Origin: Zeugodacus cucurbitae
Taxonomy: Eukaryota; Arthropoda; Insecta; Diptera; Tephritidae
Direction of reading: 5' to 3'
NCBI RefSeq assembly: GCF_028554725.1
Contig: NC_071670.1
Span: 22,252,001 to 22,316,000 of the forward strand
Length of the DNA stretch: 64,000 nt
Part shown: piece after piece, positions 1-14,064 of the stretch
How the letters are laid out: every line of letters starts with the position of its first letter
How positions within the stretch are numbered: position 1 is the first letter of the stretch
Translations under genes and position numbers: made by a program
The notes under the pieces: generated by a model
The model's database searches: none
The model's input: only the letters and a program-made list of their open reading frames with translations
What the model was told of the DNA's origin: nothing

Positions 1-719
1 TTTGTCGATAAACAACTTGAAAGAAAGTGAACTTTGATAATAAATGTGATAAAATACAAAATAAATGATTATGAATAAACATTCTTTATGTTTTTATTTG
101 TCGGTATTTAACTTGCAGGAAAGTGAACTTTTATCTTACATGTGATAAAATACAAAATAAATGATTATGAATAAATGTTCTTTATGTTTTTATTTGTCAA
201 TATTCAACTTGCTAGAATGTGAACTTTGATATTAAATGTGATAAAATACAAAATAAATGATTATGAATAAACATTCTTTATGTTTTTATTTGTCGGTATT
301 TAACTTGCGGAAAAGTGAACTTTTATCTTACATGTGATAAAATACAAAATAAATGATTATGAATAAATGTTCTTTATGTTTTTATTTGTCGGTATTTAAC
401 TTGCAGGAAAGTGAACTTTTATCTCACATGTGATAAAATACAAATTAAATGATTATGAATAAATGTTCTTTATATTTTTATTTGTCAATAATCAACTTGC
501 TAGAATGTGAACTTTGATATTAAATGTGATAAAATACAAAATAAATGATTATGAATAAACATTCTTTATGTTTTTATTTGTCGATATTCAACTTGCAGGA
601 AAGTGAACTTTGATATTAAATGTGATAAAATACAAAATAAATGATTATGAGTAAACATTCTTTATGTTTTTATTTGTCGGTATTTAACTTGCAGGAAAGT
701 GAACTTTTATTTTACATGT

Positions 720-780
720 GATAAAATACAAAATAAATGATTATGAATAAAAATACAAAATAAATGATTATGAATAAACA
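720..780. repeat. 27-bp short unit within the array
   Basis: TACAAAATAAATGATTATGA is repeated 27 bp apart (727 and 754) instead of 96, leaving a fragment of a monomer. Similar short units occur near 2045, 2740, 9541, 10141, 12088, 12690, 26106 and 26807, in two flavours (AAAATACAAAA and AAAATAAAAAA). Confidence 0.7.
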
Positions 781-1095
781 TTCACTATGTTTCTATTTGT
801 CGATATTTAACTTGCAAGATAATGAACTTTGATCTTAAATGTGATAAAATACAAAATAAATGATTATGAATAAACATTCATTATGTTTTTATTTGTCGAT
901 AAACAACTTGCAAGAAAGCGAACTTTGATCTTAAAAGTGATAAAATACAAGATAAATGATTATGAATAAATGTTCTTTATGTTTTTATTTGTCAATATTC
1001 AACTTGCAAGAATGTGAACTTGTTCATAAATCTGATAAAATACAAAATAAATGATTATGAATAAACATTCTTTACGTTTTTATTTTTAATATTCA

Positions 1096-1116
1096 TAATA
1101 ATAATATTTTAATATA
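1096..1116. other. 21-bp non-satellite filler at a monomer junction
   Basis: A TTTTTAATATTC-type monomer is interrupted after ATTCA, followed by 21 bp of AT-only sequence (TAATAATAATATT and onward), then the array resumes at TTTATGTTTCCAG. The filler matches no monomer variant seen elsewhere in the window, including the related block near 2390 where the monomer continues normally. Confidence 0.65.
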
Positions 1117-1269
1117 TTTATGTTTCCAGTTGTCGATAAACAACTTGCAAGAAAGTGAACTTTGATCTTAAATGTGATAAAATACAAAATAAATGATTAT
1201 GAATAAATGTTCTTTATGTTTTTATTTGTCAATATTCAACTTGCAAGAATTTGAACTTGATCATCAATC

Positions 1270-1360
1270 TGATAAAAATACAAAATAAATGATTATGAGT
1301 AAACATTCATTCTTGCAAGAAATTGAACTTGATCATAAATCTGATAAAAATACTAAATAA
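1270..1360. repeat. Internally deleted monomer with TCATTCTTGC junction
   Basis: GTAAACATTCATTCTTGCAA joins the 5' part of a monomer to its GCAAGAA part, skipping about 30 bp (the TATGTTTTTATTTGTC stretch). The identical junction is found near 4605, 8041 and 24607 only, so it is a useful marker of block ancestry. Confidence 0.75.
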
Positions 1361-4300
1361 ATGATCATGAATAAACATTCTTTATGTTTTTATTTGTCGA
1401 TAAACAACTTGCAAGAAAGTGAACTTTGATCTTAAATGTGATAAAATACAAAATAAATGATTATGAATAAATGCTCTTTATGTTTTTATTTGTCAATATT
1501 CAACTTGCAAGAATGTGAACTTGATCTTAAATCTGATAAAAATACAAAATAAATGATTATGAATAAACATTCTTTATGTTTCTATTTGTCGATAAACAAC
1601 TTGCAAGAAAGTGAACTTTGATAATAAATGTGATAAAATACAAAATAAATGATTATGAATAAACATTCTTTATGTTTTTATTTGTCGGTATTTAACTTGC
1701 AGGAAAGTGAACTTTTATCTTACATGTGATAAAATACAAAATAAATGATTATGAATAAATGTTCTTTATGTTTTTATTTGTCAATATTCAACTTGCTAGA
1801 ATGTGAACTTTGATATTAAATGTGATAAAATACAAAATAAATGATTATGAATAAACATTCTTTATGTTTTTATTTGTCGGTATTTAACTTGCGGAAAAGT
1901 GAACTTTTATCTTACATGTGATAAAATACAAAATAAATGATTATGAATAAATGTTCTTTATGTTTTTATTTGTCGGTATTTAACTTGCAGGAAAGTGAAC
2001 TTTTATCTTACATGTGATAAAATACAAATTAAATGATTATGAATAAAAATAAAAAATAAATGATTATGAATAAACATTCACTATGTTTCTATTTGTCGAT
2101 ATTTAACTTGCAAGATAATGAACTTTGATCTTAAATGTGATAAAATACAAAATAAATGATTATGAATAAACATTCATTATGTTTTTATTTGTCGATAAAC
2201 AACTTGCAAGAAAGCGAACTTTGATCTTAAAAGTGATAAAATACAAGATAAATGATTATGAATAAATGTTCTTTATGTTTTTATTTGTCAATATTCAACT
2301 TGCAAGAATGTGAACTTGATCATAAATCTGATAAAATACAAAATAAATGATTATGAATAAACATTCTTTACGTTTTTATTTTTAATATTCAACTTGCAAG
2401 AAAGTGAACTTTGATATTAAATGTGATAAAATACGAAATAAATGATTATGAATTTATGTTCTTTATGTTTTTATTTGTCAATATTCAACTTGCTAGAATG
2501 TGAACTTTGATATTAAATGTGATAAAATACAAAATAAATGATTATGAATAAACATTCTTTATGTTTTTATTTGTCGATATTCAACTTGCAGGAAAGTGAA
2601 CTTTGATATTAAATGTGATAAAATACAAAATAAATGATTATGAGTAAACATTCTTTATGTTTTTATTTGTCGGTATTTAACTTGCAGGAAAGTGAACTTT
2701 TATCTTACATGTGATAAAATACAAAATAAATGATTATGAATAAAAATACAAAATAAATGATTATGAATAAACATTCACTATGTTTCTATTTGTCGATATT
2801 TAACTTGCAAGATAATGAACTTTGATCTTAAATGTGATAAAATACAAAATAAATGATTATGAATAAACATTCATTATGTTTTTATTTGTCGATAAACAAC
2901 TTGCAAGAAAGCGAACTTTGATCTTAAAAGTGATAAAATACAAAATAAATGATTATGAATAAATGTTCTTTATGTTTTTATTTGTCAATATTCAACTTGC
3001 AAGAATGTGAACTTGATCATAAATCTGATAAAATACAAAATAAATGATTATGAATAAACATTCTTTACGTTTTTATTTTTAATATTCAACTTGCAAGAAA
3101 GTGAACTTTGATATTAAATGTGATAAAATACGAAATAAATGATTATGAATTTATGTTCTTTATGTTTTTATTTGTCAATATTCAACTTGCAAGAATGTGA
3201 ACTTTGATCATAAATCTGATAAAAATACAAAATAAATGATTATGAATAAATGTTCTTTATGTTTTTATTTTTAATATTCAACTCGCAAGAAAGTGAACTT
3301 TGACCTTAAATGTGTTAAAATACGAAATAAATGATTATGAATTTATTTTCTTTATGTTTTTATTTGTCGATATTCAACTTGCACGAAAGTGAACTTTTAT
3401 CTTAAATCTGATAAAATGTAAAATAAATGGTTATGAATAAATGTTCTTTATGTTTCCAGTTGTCGATAAACAACTTGCAAGAAAGCGAACTTTGATCTTA
3501 AGTGTGATAAAATACAAAATAAATGATTATGAATAAATGTTCTTTATGTTTTTATTTGTCAATATTCAATTTGCTAGAACGTGAACTTTGATATTAAATG
3601 TGATAAAAATACAAAATAAATGATTATGAATAAACATTCTTTATGTTTTTATTTGTCGATATTTAACTTGCAGGAAAGTGAACTTTGATATTAAATGTGA
3701 TAAAATACAAAATAAATGATTAGGAATAAACATTCTTTATGTTTTTATTTGTCGATATTTAAATTGCAGGAAAGTGAACTTTTATCTTACATGTGATAAA
3801 ATACAAAATAAATGATTATGAATAAATGTTCTTTATGTTTTTGTTTGTCAATATTCAACTTGCAAGAATGTGAACTTCATCATAAATCTGATAAAAATAC
3901 AAAATAAATGATTATGAGTAAACATTATTTATGTTTTTATTTGTCGATATTTAACTTGCAAGAAAGTGAACTTGATCATAAATCTGATAAAAATACAAAA
4001 TAAATGATTATGAATAAACATTCTTTATGTTTCTTTTTTATGTTTTTATTTTTAATATTCAACTCGCAAGAAAGTGAACTTTGATCTTAAATGTGATAAA
4101 ATACGAAATAAATGATTATGAAATTATGTTCTTTATGTTTTTATTTGTCGATATTCAACTTGCACGAAAGTGAACTTTTATCTTAAATCTGATAAAATAT
4201 AAAATAAATGATAATGAATAAATGTTCTTTATGTTTCCAGTTGTCGATAAACAACTCGCAAGAAAGTGAACTTTGATCTTAAATGTGATAAAATACGAAA

Positions 4301-7300
4301 TAAATGATTATGAAATTATGTTCTTTATGTTTTTATTTGTCGATATTCAACTTGCACGAAAGTGAACTTTTATCTTAAATCTGATAAAATATGAAATAAG
4401 TGATTATGAATAAATGTTCTTTATGTTTCCAGTTGTCGATAAACAACTTGCAAGAAAGTGAACCTTGATCTTAAATGTGATAAAATACAAAATAAATGAT
4501 TATGAATAAATGTTCTTTATGTTTTTATTTGTCAATATTCAACTTGCAAGAATTTGAACTTGATCATCAATCTGATAAAAATACAAAATAAATGATTATG
4601 AGTAAACATTCATTCTTGCAAGAAATTGAACTTGATCATAAATCTGATAAAAATACTAAATAAATGATTATGAATAAACATTCTTTATGTTTTTATTTGT
4701 CGATAAACAACTTGCAAGGAAGTGAACTTTGATCTTAAATGTGATAAAATACAAAATAAATGATTATGAATAAATGCTCTTTATGTTTTTATTTGTCAAT
4801 ATTCAACTTGCAAGAATGTGAACTTGATCTTAAATCTGATAAAAATACAAAATAAATGATTATGAGTAAACATTCTTTATGTTTCTATTTGTCGATAAAC
4901 AACTTGCAAGAAAGTGAACTTTGATAATAAATGTGATAAAATACAAGATAAATGATTATGAATAAACATTCTTTATGTTTTTATTTGTCGGTATTTAACT
5001 TGCAGGAAAGTGAACTTTTATCTTACATGTGATAAAATACAAAATAAATGATTATGAATAAATGTTCTTTATGTTTTTATTTGTCAATATTCAACTTGCT
5101 AGAATGTGAACTTTGATATTAAATGTGATAAAATACAAAATAAATGATTATGAATAAACATTCTTTATGTTTTTATTTGTCGGTATTTAACTTGCGGAAA
5201 AGTGAACTTTTATCTTACATGTGATAAAATACAAAATAAATGATTATGAATAAATGTTCTTTATGTTTTTATTTGTCGGTATTTAACTTGCAGGAAAGTG
5301 AACTTTTATCTTACGTGTGATAAAATACAAATTAAATGATTATGAATAAATGTTCTTTATGTTTTTATTTGTCAATATTCAACTTGCTAGAATGTGAACT
5401 TTGATATTAAATGTGATAAAATACAAAATAAATGATTATGAATAAACATTCTTTATGTTTTTATTTGTCGATATTCAACTTGCAGGAAAGTGAACTTTGA
5501 TATTAAATGTGATAAAGTACAAAATAAATGATTATGAGTAAGCATTCTTTATGTTTTTATTTGTCGGTATTTAACTTGCAGGAAAGTGAACTTTTATCTT
5601 ACATGTGATAAAATACAAAATAAATGATTATGAATAAACATTCACTATGTTTCTATTTGTCGATATTGAACTTGCAAGATAGTGAACTTTGATCATAAAT
5701 GTGATAAAATACAAAATAAATGATTATGAATAAACATTCATTATGTTTTTATTTGTCGATAAACAACTTGCAAGAAAGCGAACTTTGATCTTAAAAGTGA
5801 TAAAATACAAAATAAATGATTATGAATAAATGTTCTTTATGTTTTTATTTGTCAATATTCAACTTGCAAGAATGTGAACTTGATCATAAATCTGATAAAA
5901 TACAAAATAAATGATTATGAATAAATGTTCTTTATGTTTTTATTTTTAATATTCAACTCGCAAGAAAGTGAACTTTGACCTTAAATGTGTTAAAATACGA
6001 AATAAATGATTATGAATTTATTTTCTTTATGTTTTTATTTGTCGATATTCAACTTGCACGAAAGTGAACTTTTATCTTAAATCTGATAAAATGTAAAATA
6101 AATGATTATGAATAAATGTTCTTTATGTTTTTATTTTTAATATTCAACTCGCAAGAAAGTGAACTTTGACCTTAAATGTGTTAAAATACGAAATAAATGA
6201 TTATGAATTTATTTTCTTTATGTTTTTATTTGTCGATATTCAACTTGCACGAAAGTGAACTTTTATCTTACATGTGATAAAATACAAAATAAATGATTAT
6301 GAATAAATGTTCTTTATGTTTTTGTTTGTCAATATTCAACTTGCAAGAATGTGAACTTGATCATAAATCTGATAAAAATACAAAATAAATGATTATGAGT
6401 AAACATTCTTTATGTTTTTATTTGTCGATATTTAACTTGCAAGAAAGTGAACTTGATCATAAATCTGATAAAAATACAAAATAAATGATTAGGAATACAC
6501 ATTCTTTATGTTTTTATTTGTCGATATTTAAATTGCAGGAAAGTGAACTTTTATCTTACATGTGATAAAATACAAAATAAATGATTATGAATAAATGTTC
6601 TTTATGTTTTTATTTGTCGATAAACAACTTGCAAGAAAGTGAACTTTAATCTTAAATGTGATAAAAATACAAAATAAATGATTATGAATAAACATTCTTT
6701 ATGTTTTTATTTGTCGATATTTAACTTGCAGGAAAGTGAACTTTGATCTTAAATGTGATAAAATACGAAATAAATGATTATCAATTTATGTTCTTTATGT
6801 TTTTATTTGTCAATATTCAACTTGCAAGAATGTGAACTTTGATCTTACATCTCATAAAAATACAAAATTAATGATTATGAATAAATGTTCTTTATGTTTT
6901 TATTTTTAATATTCAACTCGCAAGAATGTGAACTTGATCATAAATCTGATAAAAATACAAAATAAATGATTATGAATAAACATTCTTTATGTTTTTATTT
7001 GTCGATATTTAACTTGCAGGAAAGTGAACTTTTATCTTACATGTGATAAAATACAAAATAAATGATTATGAATAAATGTTCTTTATGTTTTTATTTGTCA
7101 ATATTCAATTTGCTAGAATGTGAACTTTGATATTAAATGTGATAAAAATACAAAATAAATGATTATGAATAAACATTCTTTATGTTTTTATTTGTCGATA
7201 TTTAACTTGCACGAAAGTGAACTTTTATCTTAAATCTGATAAAATATAAAATAAATGATTATGAATAAATGTTCTTTATGTTTCCAGTTGTCGATAAACA

Positions 7301-8970
7301 ACTTGCAAGAAAGTGAACTTTGATCTTAAATGTGATAAAATACAAAATAAATGATTATGAATAAATGTGCTTTATGTGTTTGTTTGTCAATATTCAACTT
7401 GCAAGAAAGTGAACTTGATCATAAATCTGATAAAAATACAAAATAAATGATTATGAATAAACATTCTTTATGTTTCTATTTGTCGATATTCAACTTGCAA
7501 GAAAAGGAACTTTGATCTTAAATGTGATAAAATACGAAATAAATGATTATGAAATTATGTTCTTTATGTTTTTATTTGTCGATATTCAACTTGCACGAAA
7601 GTGAACTTTTATCTTAAATCTGATAAAATATAAAATAAATGATAATGAATAAATGTTCTTTATGTTTCCAGTTGTCGATAAACAACTCGCAAGAAAGTGA
7701 ACTTTGATCTTAAATGTGATAAAATACGAAATAAATGATTATGAAATTATGTTCTTTATGTTTTTATTTGTCGATATTCAACTTGCTCGAAAGTGAACTT
7801 TTATCTTAAATCTGATAAAATATGAAATAAATGATTATGAATAAATGTTCTTTATGTTTCCAGTTGTCGATAAACAACTTGCAAGAAAGTGAACTTTGAT
7901 CTTAAATGTGATAAAATACAAAATAAATGATTATGAATAAATGTTCTTTATGTTTTTATTTGTCAATATTCAACTTGCAAGAATTTGAACTTGATCATCA
8001 ATCTGATAAAAATACAAAATAAATGATTATGAGTAAACATTCATTCTTGCAAGAAATTGAACTTGATCATAAATCTGATAAAAATACTAAATAAATGATT
8101 ATGAATAAACATTCTTTATGTTTTTATTTGTCGATAAACAACTTGCAAGAAAGTGAACTTTGATCTTAAATGTGATAAAATACAAAATAAATGATTATGA
8201 ATAAATGCTCTTTATGTTTTTATTTGTCAATATTCAACTTGCAAGAATGTGAACTTGATCTTAAATCTGATAAAAATACAAAATAAATGATTATGAATAA
8301 ACATTCTTTATGTTTCTATTTGTCGATAAACAACTTGCAAGAAAGTGAACTTTGATAATAAATGTGATAAAATACAAAATAAATGATTATGAATAAATGT
8401 TCTTTATGTTTTTATTTTTAATATTCAACTCGCAAGAAAGTGAACTTTGACCTTAAATGTGTTAAAATACGAAATAAATGATTATGAATTTATTTTCTTT
8501 ATGTTTTTATTTGTCGATATTCAACTTGCACGAAAGTGAACTTTTATCTTAAATCTGATAAAATGTAAAATAAATGATTATGAATAAATGTTCTTTATGT
8601 TTTTATTTTTAATATTCAACTCGCAAGAAAGTGAACTTTGACCTTAAATGTGTTAAAATACGAAATAAATGATTATGAATTTATTTTCTTTATGTTTTTA
8701 TTTGTCGATATTCAACTTGCACGAAAGTGAACTTTTATCTTAAATCTGATAAAATGTAAAATAAATGATTATGAATAAACATTCTTTATGTTTCTATTTG
8801 TCGATAAACAACTTGCAAGAAAGTGAACTTTGATACTAAATGTGATAAAATACAAAATAAATGATTATGAATAAACATTATTTATGTTTTTATTTGTCGG
8901 TATTTAACTTGCAGGAAAGTGAACTTTTATCTTGCATGTGATAAAATACAAAATAAATGATTATGAATAA

Positions 8971-11517
8971 ATGCTCTTTATGTTTTTATTTGTCAATATT
9001 CAACTTGCAGGAATGTGAACTTGATCTTAAATCTGATAAAAATACAAAATAAATGATTATGAATAAACATTCTTTATGTTTCTATTTGTCGATAAACAAC
9101 TTGCAAGAAAGTGAACTTTGATATTAAATGTGATAAAATACAAAATAAATGATTATGAAAAAACATTCTTTATGTTTTTATTTGTCGGTATTTAACTTGC
9201 ATTAAAGTGAACTTTTATCTTACATGTGATAAAATACAAATTAAATGATTATGAATAAATGTTCTTTATGTTTTTATTTGTCAATATTCAACTTGCTAGA
9301 ATGTAAACTTTGATATTAAATGTGATAAAATACAAAATAAATGATTATGAATAAACATTCTTTATGTTTTTATTTGTCGATATTTAACTTGCAGGAAAGT
9401 GAACTTTGATATTAAATGTGATAAAATACAAAATAAATGATTATGAATAAACATTCTTTATGTTTTTATTTGTCGGTATTTAACTTGCAGGAAAGTGAAC
9501 TTTTATCTTACATGTGATAAAATACAAAATAAATGATTATTAATAAAAATACAAAATAAATGATTATGAATAAACATTCATTATGTTTTTATTTGTCGAT
9601 AAACAACTTGCAAGAAAGCGAACTTTGATCTTAAAAGTGATAAAATACAAAATAAATGATTATGAATAAATGTTCTTTATGTTTTTATTTGTCAATATTC
9701 AACTTGCTCGAATGTGAACTTGATCATAAATCTGATAAAATACAAAATAAATGATTATGAATAAACATTCTTTACGTTTTTATTTTTAATATTCAACTTG
9801 CAAGAAAGTGAACTTTGATCTTAAATGTGATAAAATACAAAATAAATGATTATGAATAAACATTCTTTATGTTTCTATTTGTCGATAAAAAACTTGCAAG
9901 AAAGTGAACTTTGATATTAAATGTGATAAAATGCAAAATAAATGATTATGAATAAACATTCTTTATGTTTTTATTTGTCGGTATTTAACTTGCATTAAAG
10001 TGAACTTTTATCTTACATGTGATAAAATACAAATTAAATGATTATGAATAAATGTTCTTTATGTTTTTATTTGTCAATATTCAACTTGCTAGAATGTGAA
10101 CTTTGATATTAAATGTGATAAAATACAAAATAAATGATTATGAATAAAAATAAAAAATAAATGATTATGAATAAACATCCACTATGTTTTTATTTGTCGA
10201 TATTTAACTTGCAAGATAGTGAACTTTGATCTTAAATGTGATAAAATACAAAATAAATGATTATGAATAAACATTCATTATGTTTTTATTTGTCGATAAA
10301 CAACTTGCAGGAAAGCGAACTTTGATCTTAAAAGTGATAAAATACAAAATAAATGATTATGAATAAATGTTCTTTATGTTTTTATTTGTCAATATTCAAC
10401 TTGCAAGAATGTGAACTTGATCATAAATCTGATAAAATACAAAATAAATGATTATGAATAAACATTCTTTATGTTTTTATTTTTAATATTCAACTTGCAA
10501 GAAAGTGAACTTTGATCTTAAATGTGATAAAATACGAAATAAATGATTATGAATTTATGTTCTTTATGTTTTTATTTGTCAATATTCAACTTGCAAGAAT
10601 GTGAACTTTGATCATAAATCTGATAAAAATACAAAATAAATGATTATGAATAAGTGTTCTTTATGTTTCCAGTTGTCGATAAACAACTTGCAAGAAAGTG
10701 AACTTTGATCTTAAATGTGATAAAATACAAAATAAATGATTATGAATAAATGCTCTTTATGTTTTTGTTTGTCAATATTCAACTTGCAAGAATGTGAACT
10801 TGATCATATATCTGATAAAAATACAAAATAAATGATTATGAGTAAACATTCTTTATGTTTTTATTTGTCGATATTTAACTTGCAAGAAAGTGAACTTGAT
10901 CATAAATCTGATAAAAATACAAAAAATATGATTATAAATAAACATTCTTTATGTTTCTATTTGTCGATATTTAACTTGCAAGAAAGTGAACTTGATCATA
11001 AATCTGATAAAAATACAAAATAAATGATTATGAATAAACATTCTTTATGTTTCTATTTGTCGATAAACAACTTGCAAGAAAGTGAACTTTGATCTTAAAT
11101 GTGATAAAATACAAAGTAAATAATTATGAATAAACATTCTTTATGCTTTTATTTGTCGATATTCAACTTGCAAGAAAAGGAACTTTGATCTTAAATGTGA
11201 TAAAATACAAAACAAATGATTATGAATAAATGTTCTTTATGTTTTTATTTGTCAATATTCAACTTGCAAGAATGTGAACTTGATCATAAATCTGATAAAA
11301 ATACAAAATAAATGATTATGAATAAACATTCTTTATGTTTCTATTTGTCGATAAACAACTTGAAAGAAAGTGAACTTTGATATTAAATGTGATAAAATAC
11401 AAAATAAATGATTATGAATAAACATTCTTTATGTTTTTATTTGTCGATATTTAACTTGCAGGAAAGTGAACTTTTATCTTACATGTGATAAAATACAAAA
11501 TAAATGAGTATGAATAA
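8971..11517. repeat. 2,547-bp multi-monomer block, copy 1
   Basis: Markers recur exactly 2,547 bp later: the GCTCTTTATG/GCAGGAATG monomer (8971 and 11518), the GATTATTAAT short unit (9535 and 12082), and the two-monomer open stretch (10832 and 13379). The constant offset means no net indel between the copies. Only scattered substitutions are seen, such as ATGTAAAC at 9301 against ATGTGAAC, and AATAAGTG at about 10651 against AATAAATG. Similarity falls away left of about 8.76 kb. Confidence 0.85.
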
Positions 11518-14064
11518 ATGCTCTTTATGTTTTTATTTGTCAATATTCAACTTGCAGGAATGTGAACTTGATCTTAAATCTGATAAAAATACAAAATAAA
11601 TGATTATGAATAAACATTCTTTATATTTCTATTTGTCGATAAACAACTTGCAAGAAAGTGAACTTTGATATTAAATGTGATAAAATACAAAATAAATGAT
11701 TATGAAAAAACATTCTTTATGTTTTTATTTGTCGGTATTTAACTTGCATTAAAGTGAACTTTTATCTTACATGTGATAAAATACAAATTAAATGATTATG
11801 AATAAATGTTCTTTATGTTTTTATTTGTCAATATTCAACTTGCTAGAATGTGAACTTTGATATTAAATGTGATAAAATACAAAATAAATGATTATGAATA
11901 AACATTCTTTATGTTTTTATTTGTCGATATTTAACTTGCAGGAAAGTGAACTTTGATATTAAATGTGATAAAATACAAAATAAATGATTATGAATAAACA
12001 TTCTTTATGTTTTTATTTGTCGGTATTTAACTTGCAGGAAAGTGAACTTTTATCTTACATGTGATAAAATACAAAATAAATGATTATTAATAAAAATACA
12101 AAATAAATGATTATGAATAAACATTCATTATGTTTTTATTTGTCGATAAACAACTTGCAAGAAAGCGAACTTTGATCTTAAAAGTGATAAAATACAAAAT
12201 AAATGATTATGAATAAATGTTCTTTATGTTTTTATTTGTCAATATTCAACTTGCTCGAATGTGAACTTGATCATAAATCTGATAAAATACAAAATAAATG
12301 ATTATGAATAAACATTCTTTACGTTTTTATTTTTAATATTCAACTTGCAAGAAAGTGAACTTTGATCTTAAATGTGATAAAATACAAAATAAATGATTAT
12401 GAATAAACATTCTTTATGTTTCTATTTGTCGATAAAAAACTTGCAAGAAAGTGAACTTTGATATTAAATGTGATAAAATGCAAAATAAATGATTATGAAT
12501 AAACATTCTTTATGTTTTTATTTGTCGGTATTTAACTTGCATTAAAGTGAACTTTTATCTTACATGTGATAAAATACAAATTAAATGATTATGAATAAAT
12601 GTTCTTTATGTTTTTATTTGTCAATATTCAACTTGCTAGAATGTGAACTTTGATATTAAATGTGATAAAATACAAAATAAATGATTATGAATAAAAATAA
12701 AAAATAAATGATTATGAATAAACATCCACTATGTTTTTATTTGTCGATATTTAACTTGCAAGATAGTGAACTTTGATCTTAAATGTGATAAAATACAAAA
12801 TAAATGATTATGAATAAACATTCATTATGTTTTTATTTGTCGATAAACAACTTGCAGGAAAGCGAACTTTGATCTTAAAAGTGATAAAATACAAAATAAA
12901 TGATTATGAATAAATGTTCTTTATGTTTTTATTTGTCAATATTCAACTTGCAAGAATGTGAACTTGATCATAAATCTGATAAAATACAAAATAAATGATT
13001 ATGAATAAACATTCTTTATGTTTTTATTTTTAATATTCAACTTGCAAGAAAGTGAACTTTGATCTTAAATGTGATAAAATACGAAATAAATGATTATGAA
13101 TTTATGTTCTTTATGTTTTTATTTGTCAATATTCAACTTGCAAGAATGTGAACTTTGATCATAAATCTGATAAAAATACAAAATAAATGATTATGAATAA
13201 ATGTTCTTTATGTTTCCAGTTGTCGATAAACAACTTGCAAGAAAGTGAACTTTGATCTTAAATGTGATAAAATACAAAATAAATGATTATGAATAAATGC
13301 TCTTTATGTTTTTGTTTGTCAATATTCAACTTGCAAGAATGTGAACTTGATCATATATCTGATAAAAATACAAAATAAATGATTATGAGTAAACATTCTT
13401 TATGTTTTTATTTGTCGATATTTAACTTGCAAGAAAGTGAACTTGATCATAAATCTGATAAAAATACAAAAAATATGATTATAAATAAACATTCTTTATG
13501 TTTCTATTTGTCGATATTTAACTTGCAAGAAAGTGAACTTGATCATAAATCTGATAAAAATACAAAATAAATGATTATGAATAAACATTCTTTATGTTTC
13601 TATTTGTCGATAAACAACTTGCAAGAAAGTGAACTTTGATCTTAAATGTGATAAAATACAAAGTAAATAATTATGAATAAACATTCTTTATGCTTTTATT
13701 TGTCGATATTCAACTTGCAAGAAAAGGAACTTTGATCTTAAATGTGATAAAATACAAAACAAATGATTATGAATAAATGTTCTTTATGTTTTTATTTGTC
13801 AATATTCAACTTGCAAGAATGTGAACTTGATCATAAATCTGATAAAAATACAAAATAAATGATTATGAATAAACATTCTTTATGTTTCTATTTGTCGATA
13901 AACAACTTGAAAGAAAGTGAACTTTGATATTAAATGTGATAAAATACAAAATAAATGATTATGAATAAACATTCTTTATGTTTTTATTTGTCGATATTTA
14001 ACTTGCAGGAAAGTGAACTTTTATCTTACATGTGATAAAATACAAAATAAATGAGTATGAATAA
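11518..14064. repeat. 2,547-bp multi-monomer block, copy 2 (tandem)
   Basis: Directly follows copy 1. A third occurrence of the starting monomer is at about 14065, but the sequence after about 14210 departs from copies 1 and 2 and instead resembles 28.2 kb. The paralogous region at 25.54-28.09 kb has this block only once, so the tandem duplication is specific to the left region. Confidence 0.85.

Noticed and set aside
4020..4060. Possible small insertion at TTCTTTATGTTTCTTTTTTATG
   Set aside because: It looks like a short local duplication of the TTTATGTTT stretch within a monomer; not a separate element.
10832..11023. 63-residue open frame (MIMSKHSLCF...), with an identical one at 13379-13570
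   Set aside because: It is two satellite monomers in which one TAA was lost. The second copy is identical because the 2,547-bp block is duplicated. No start context or codon bias supports a gene.
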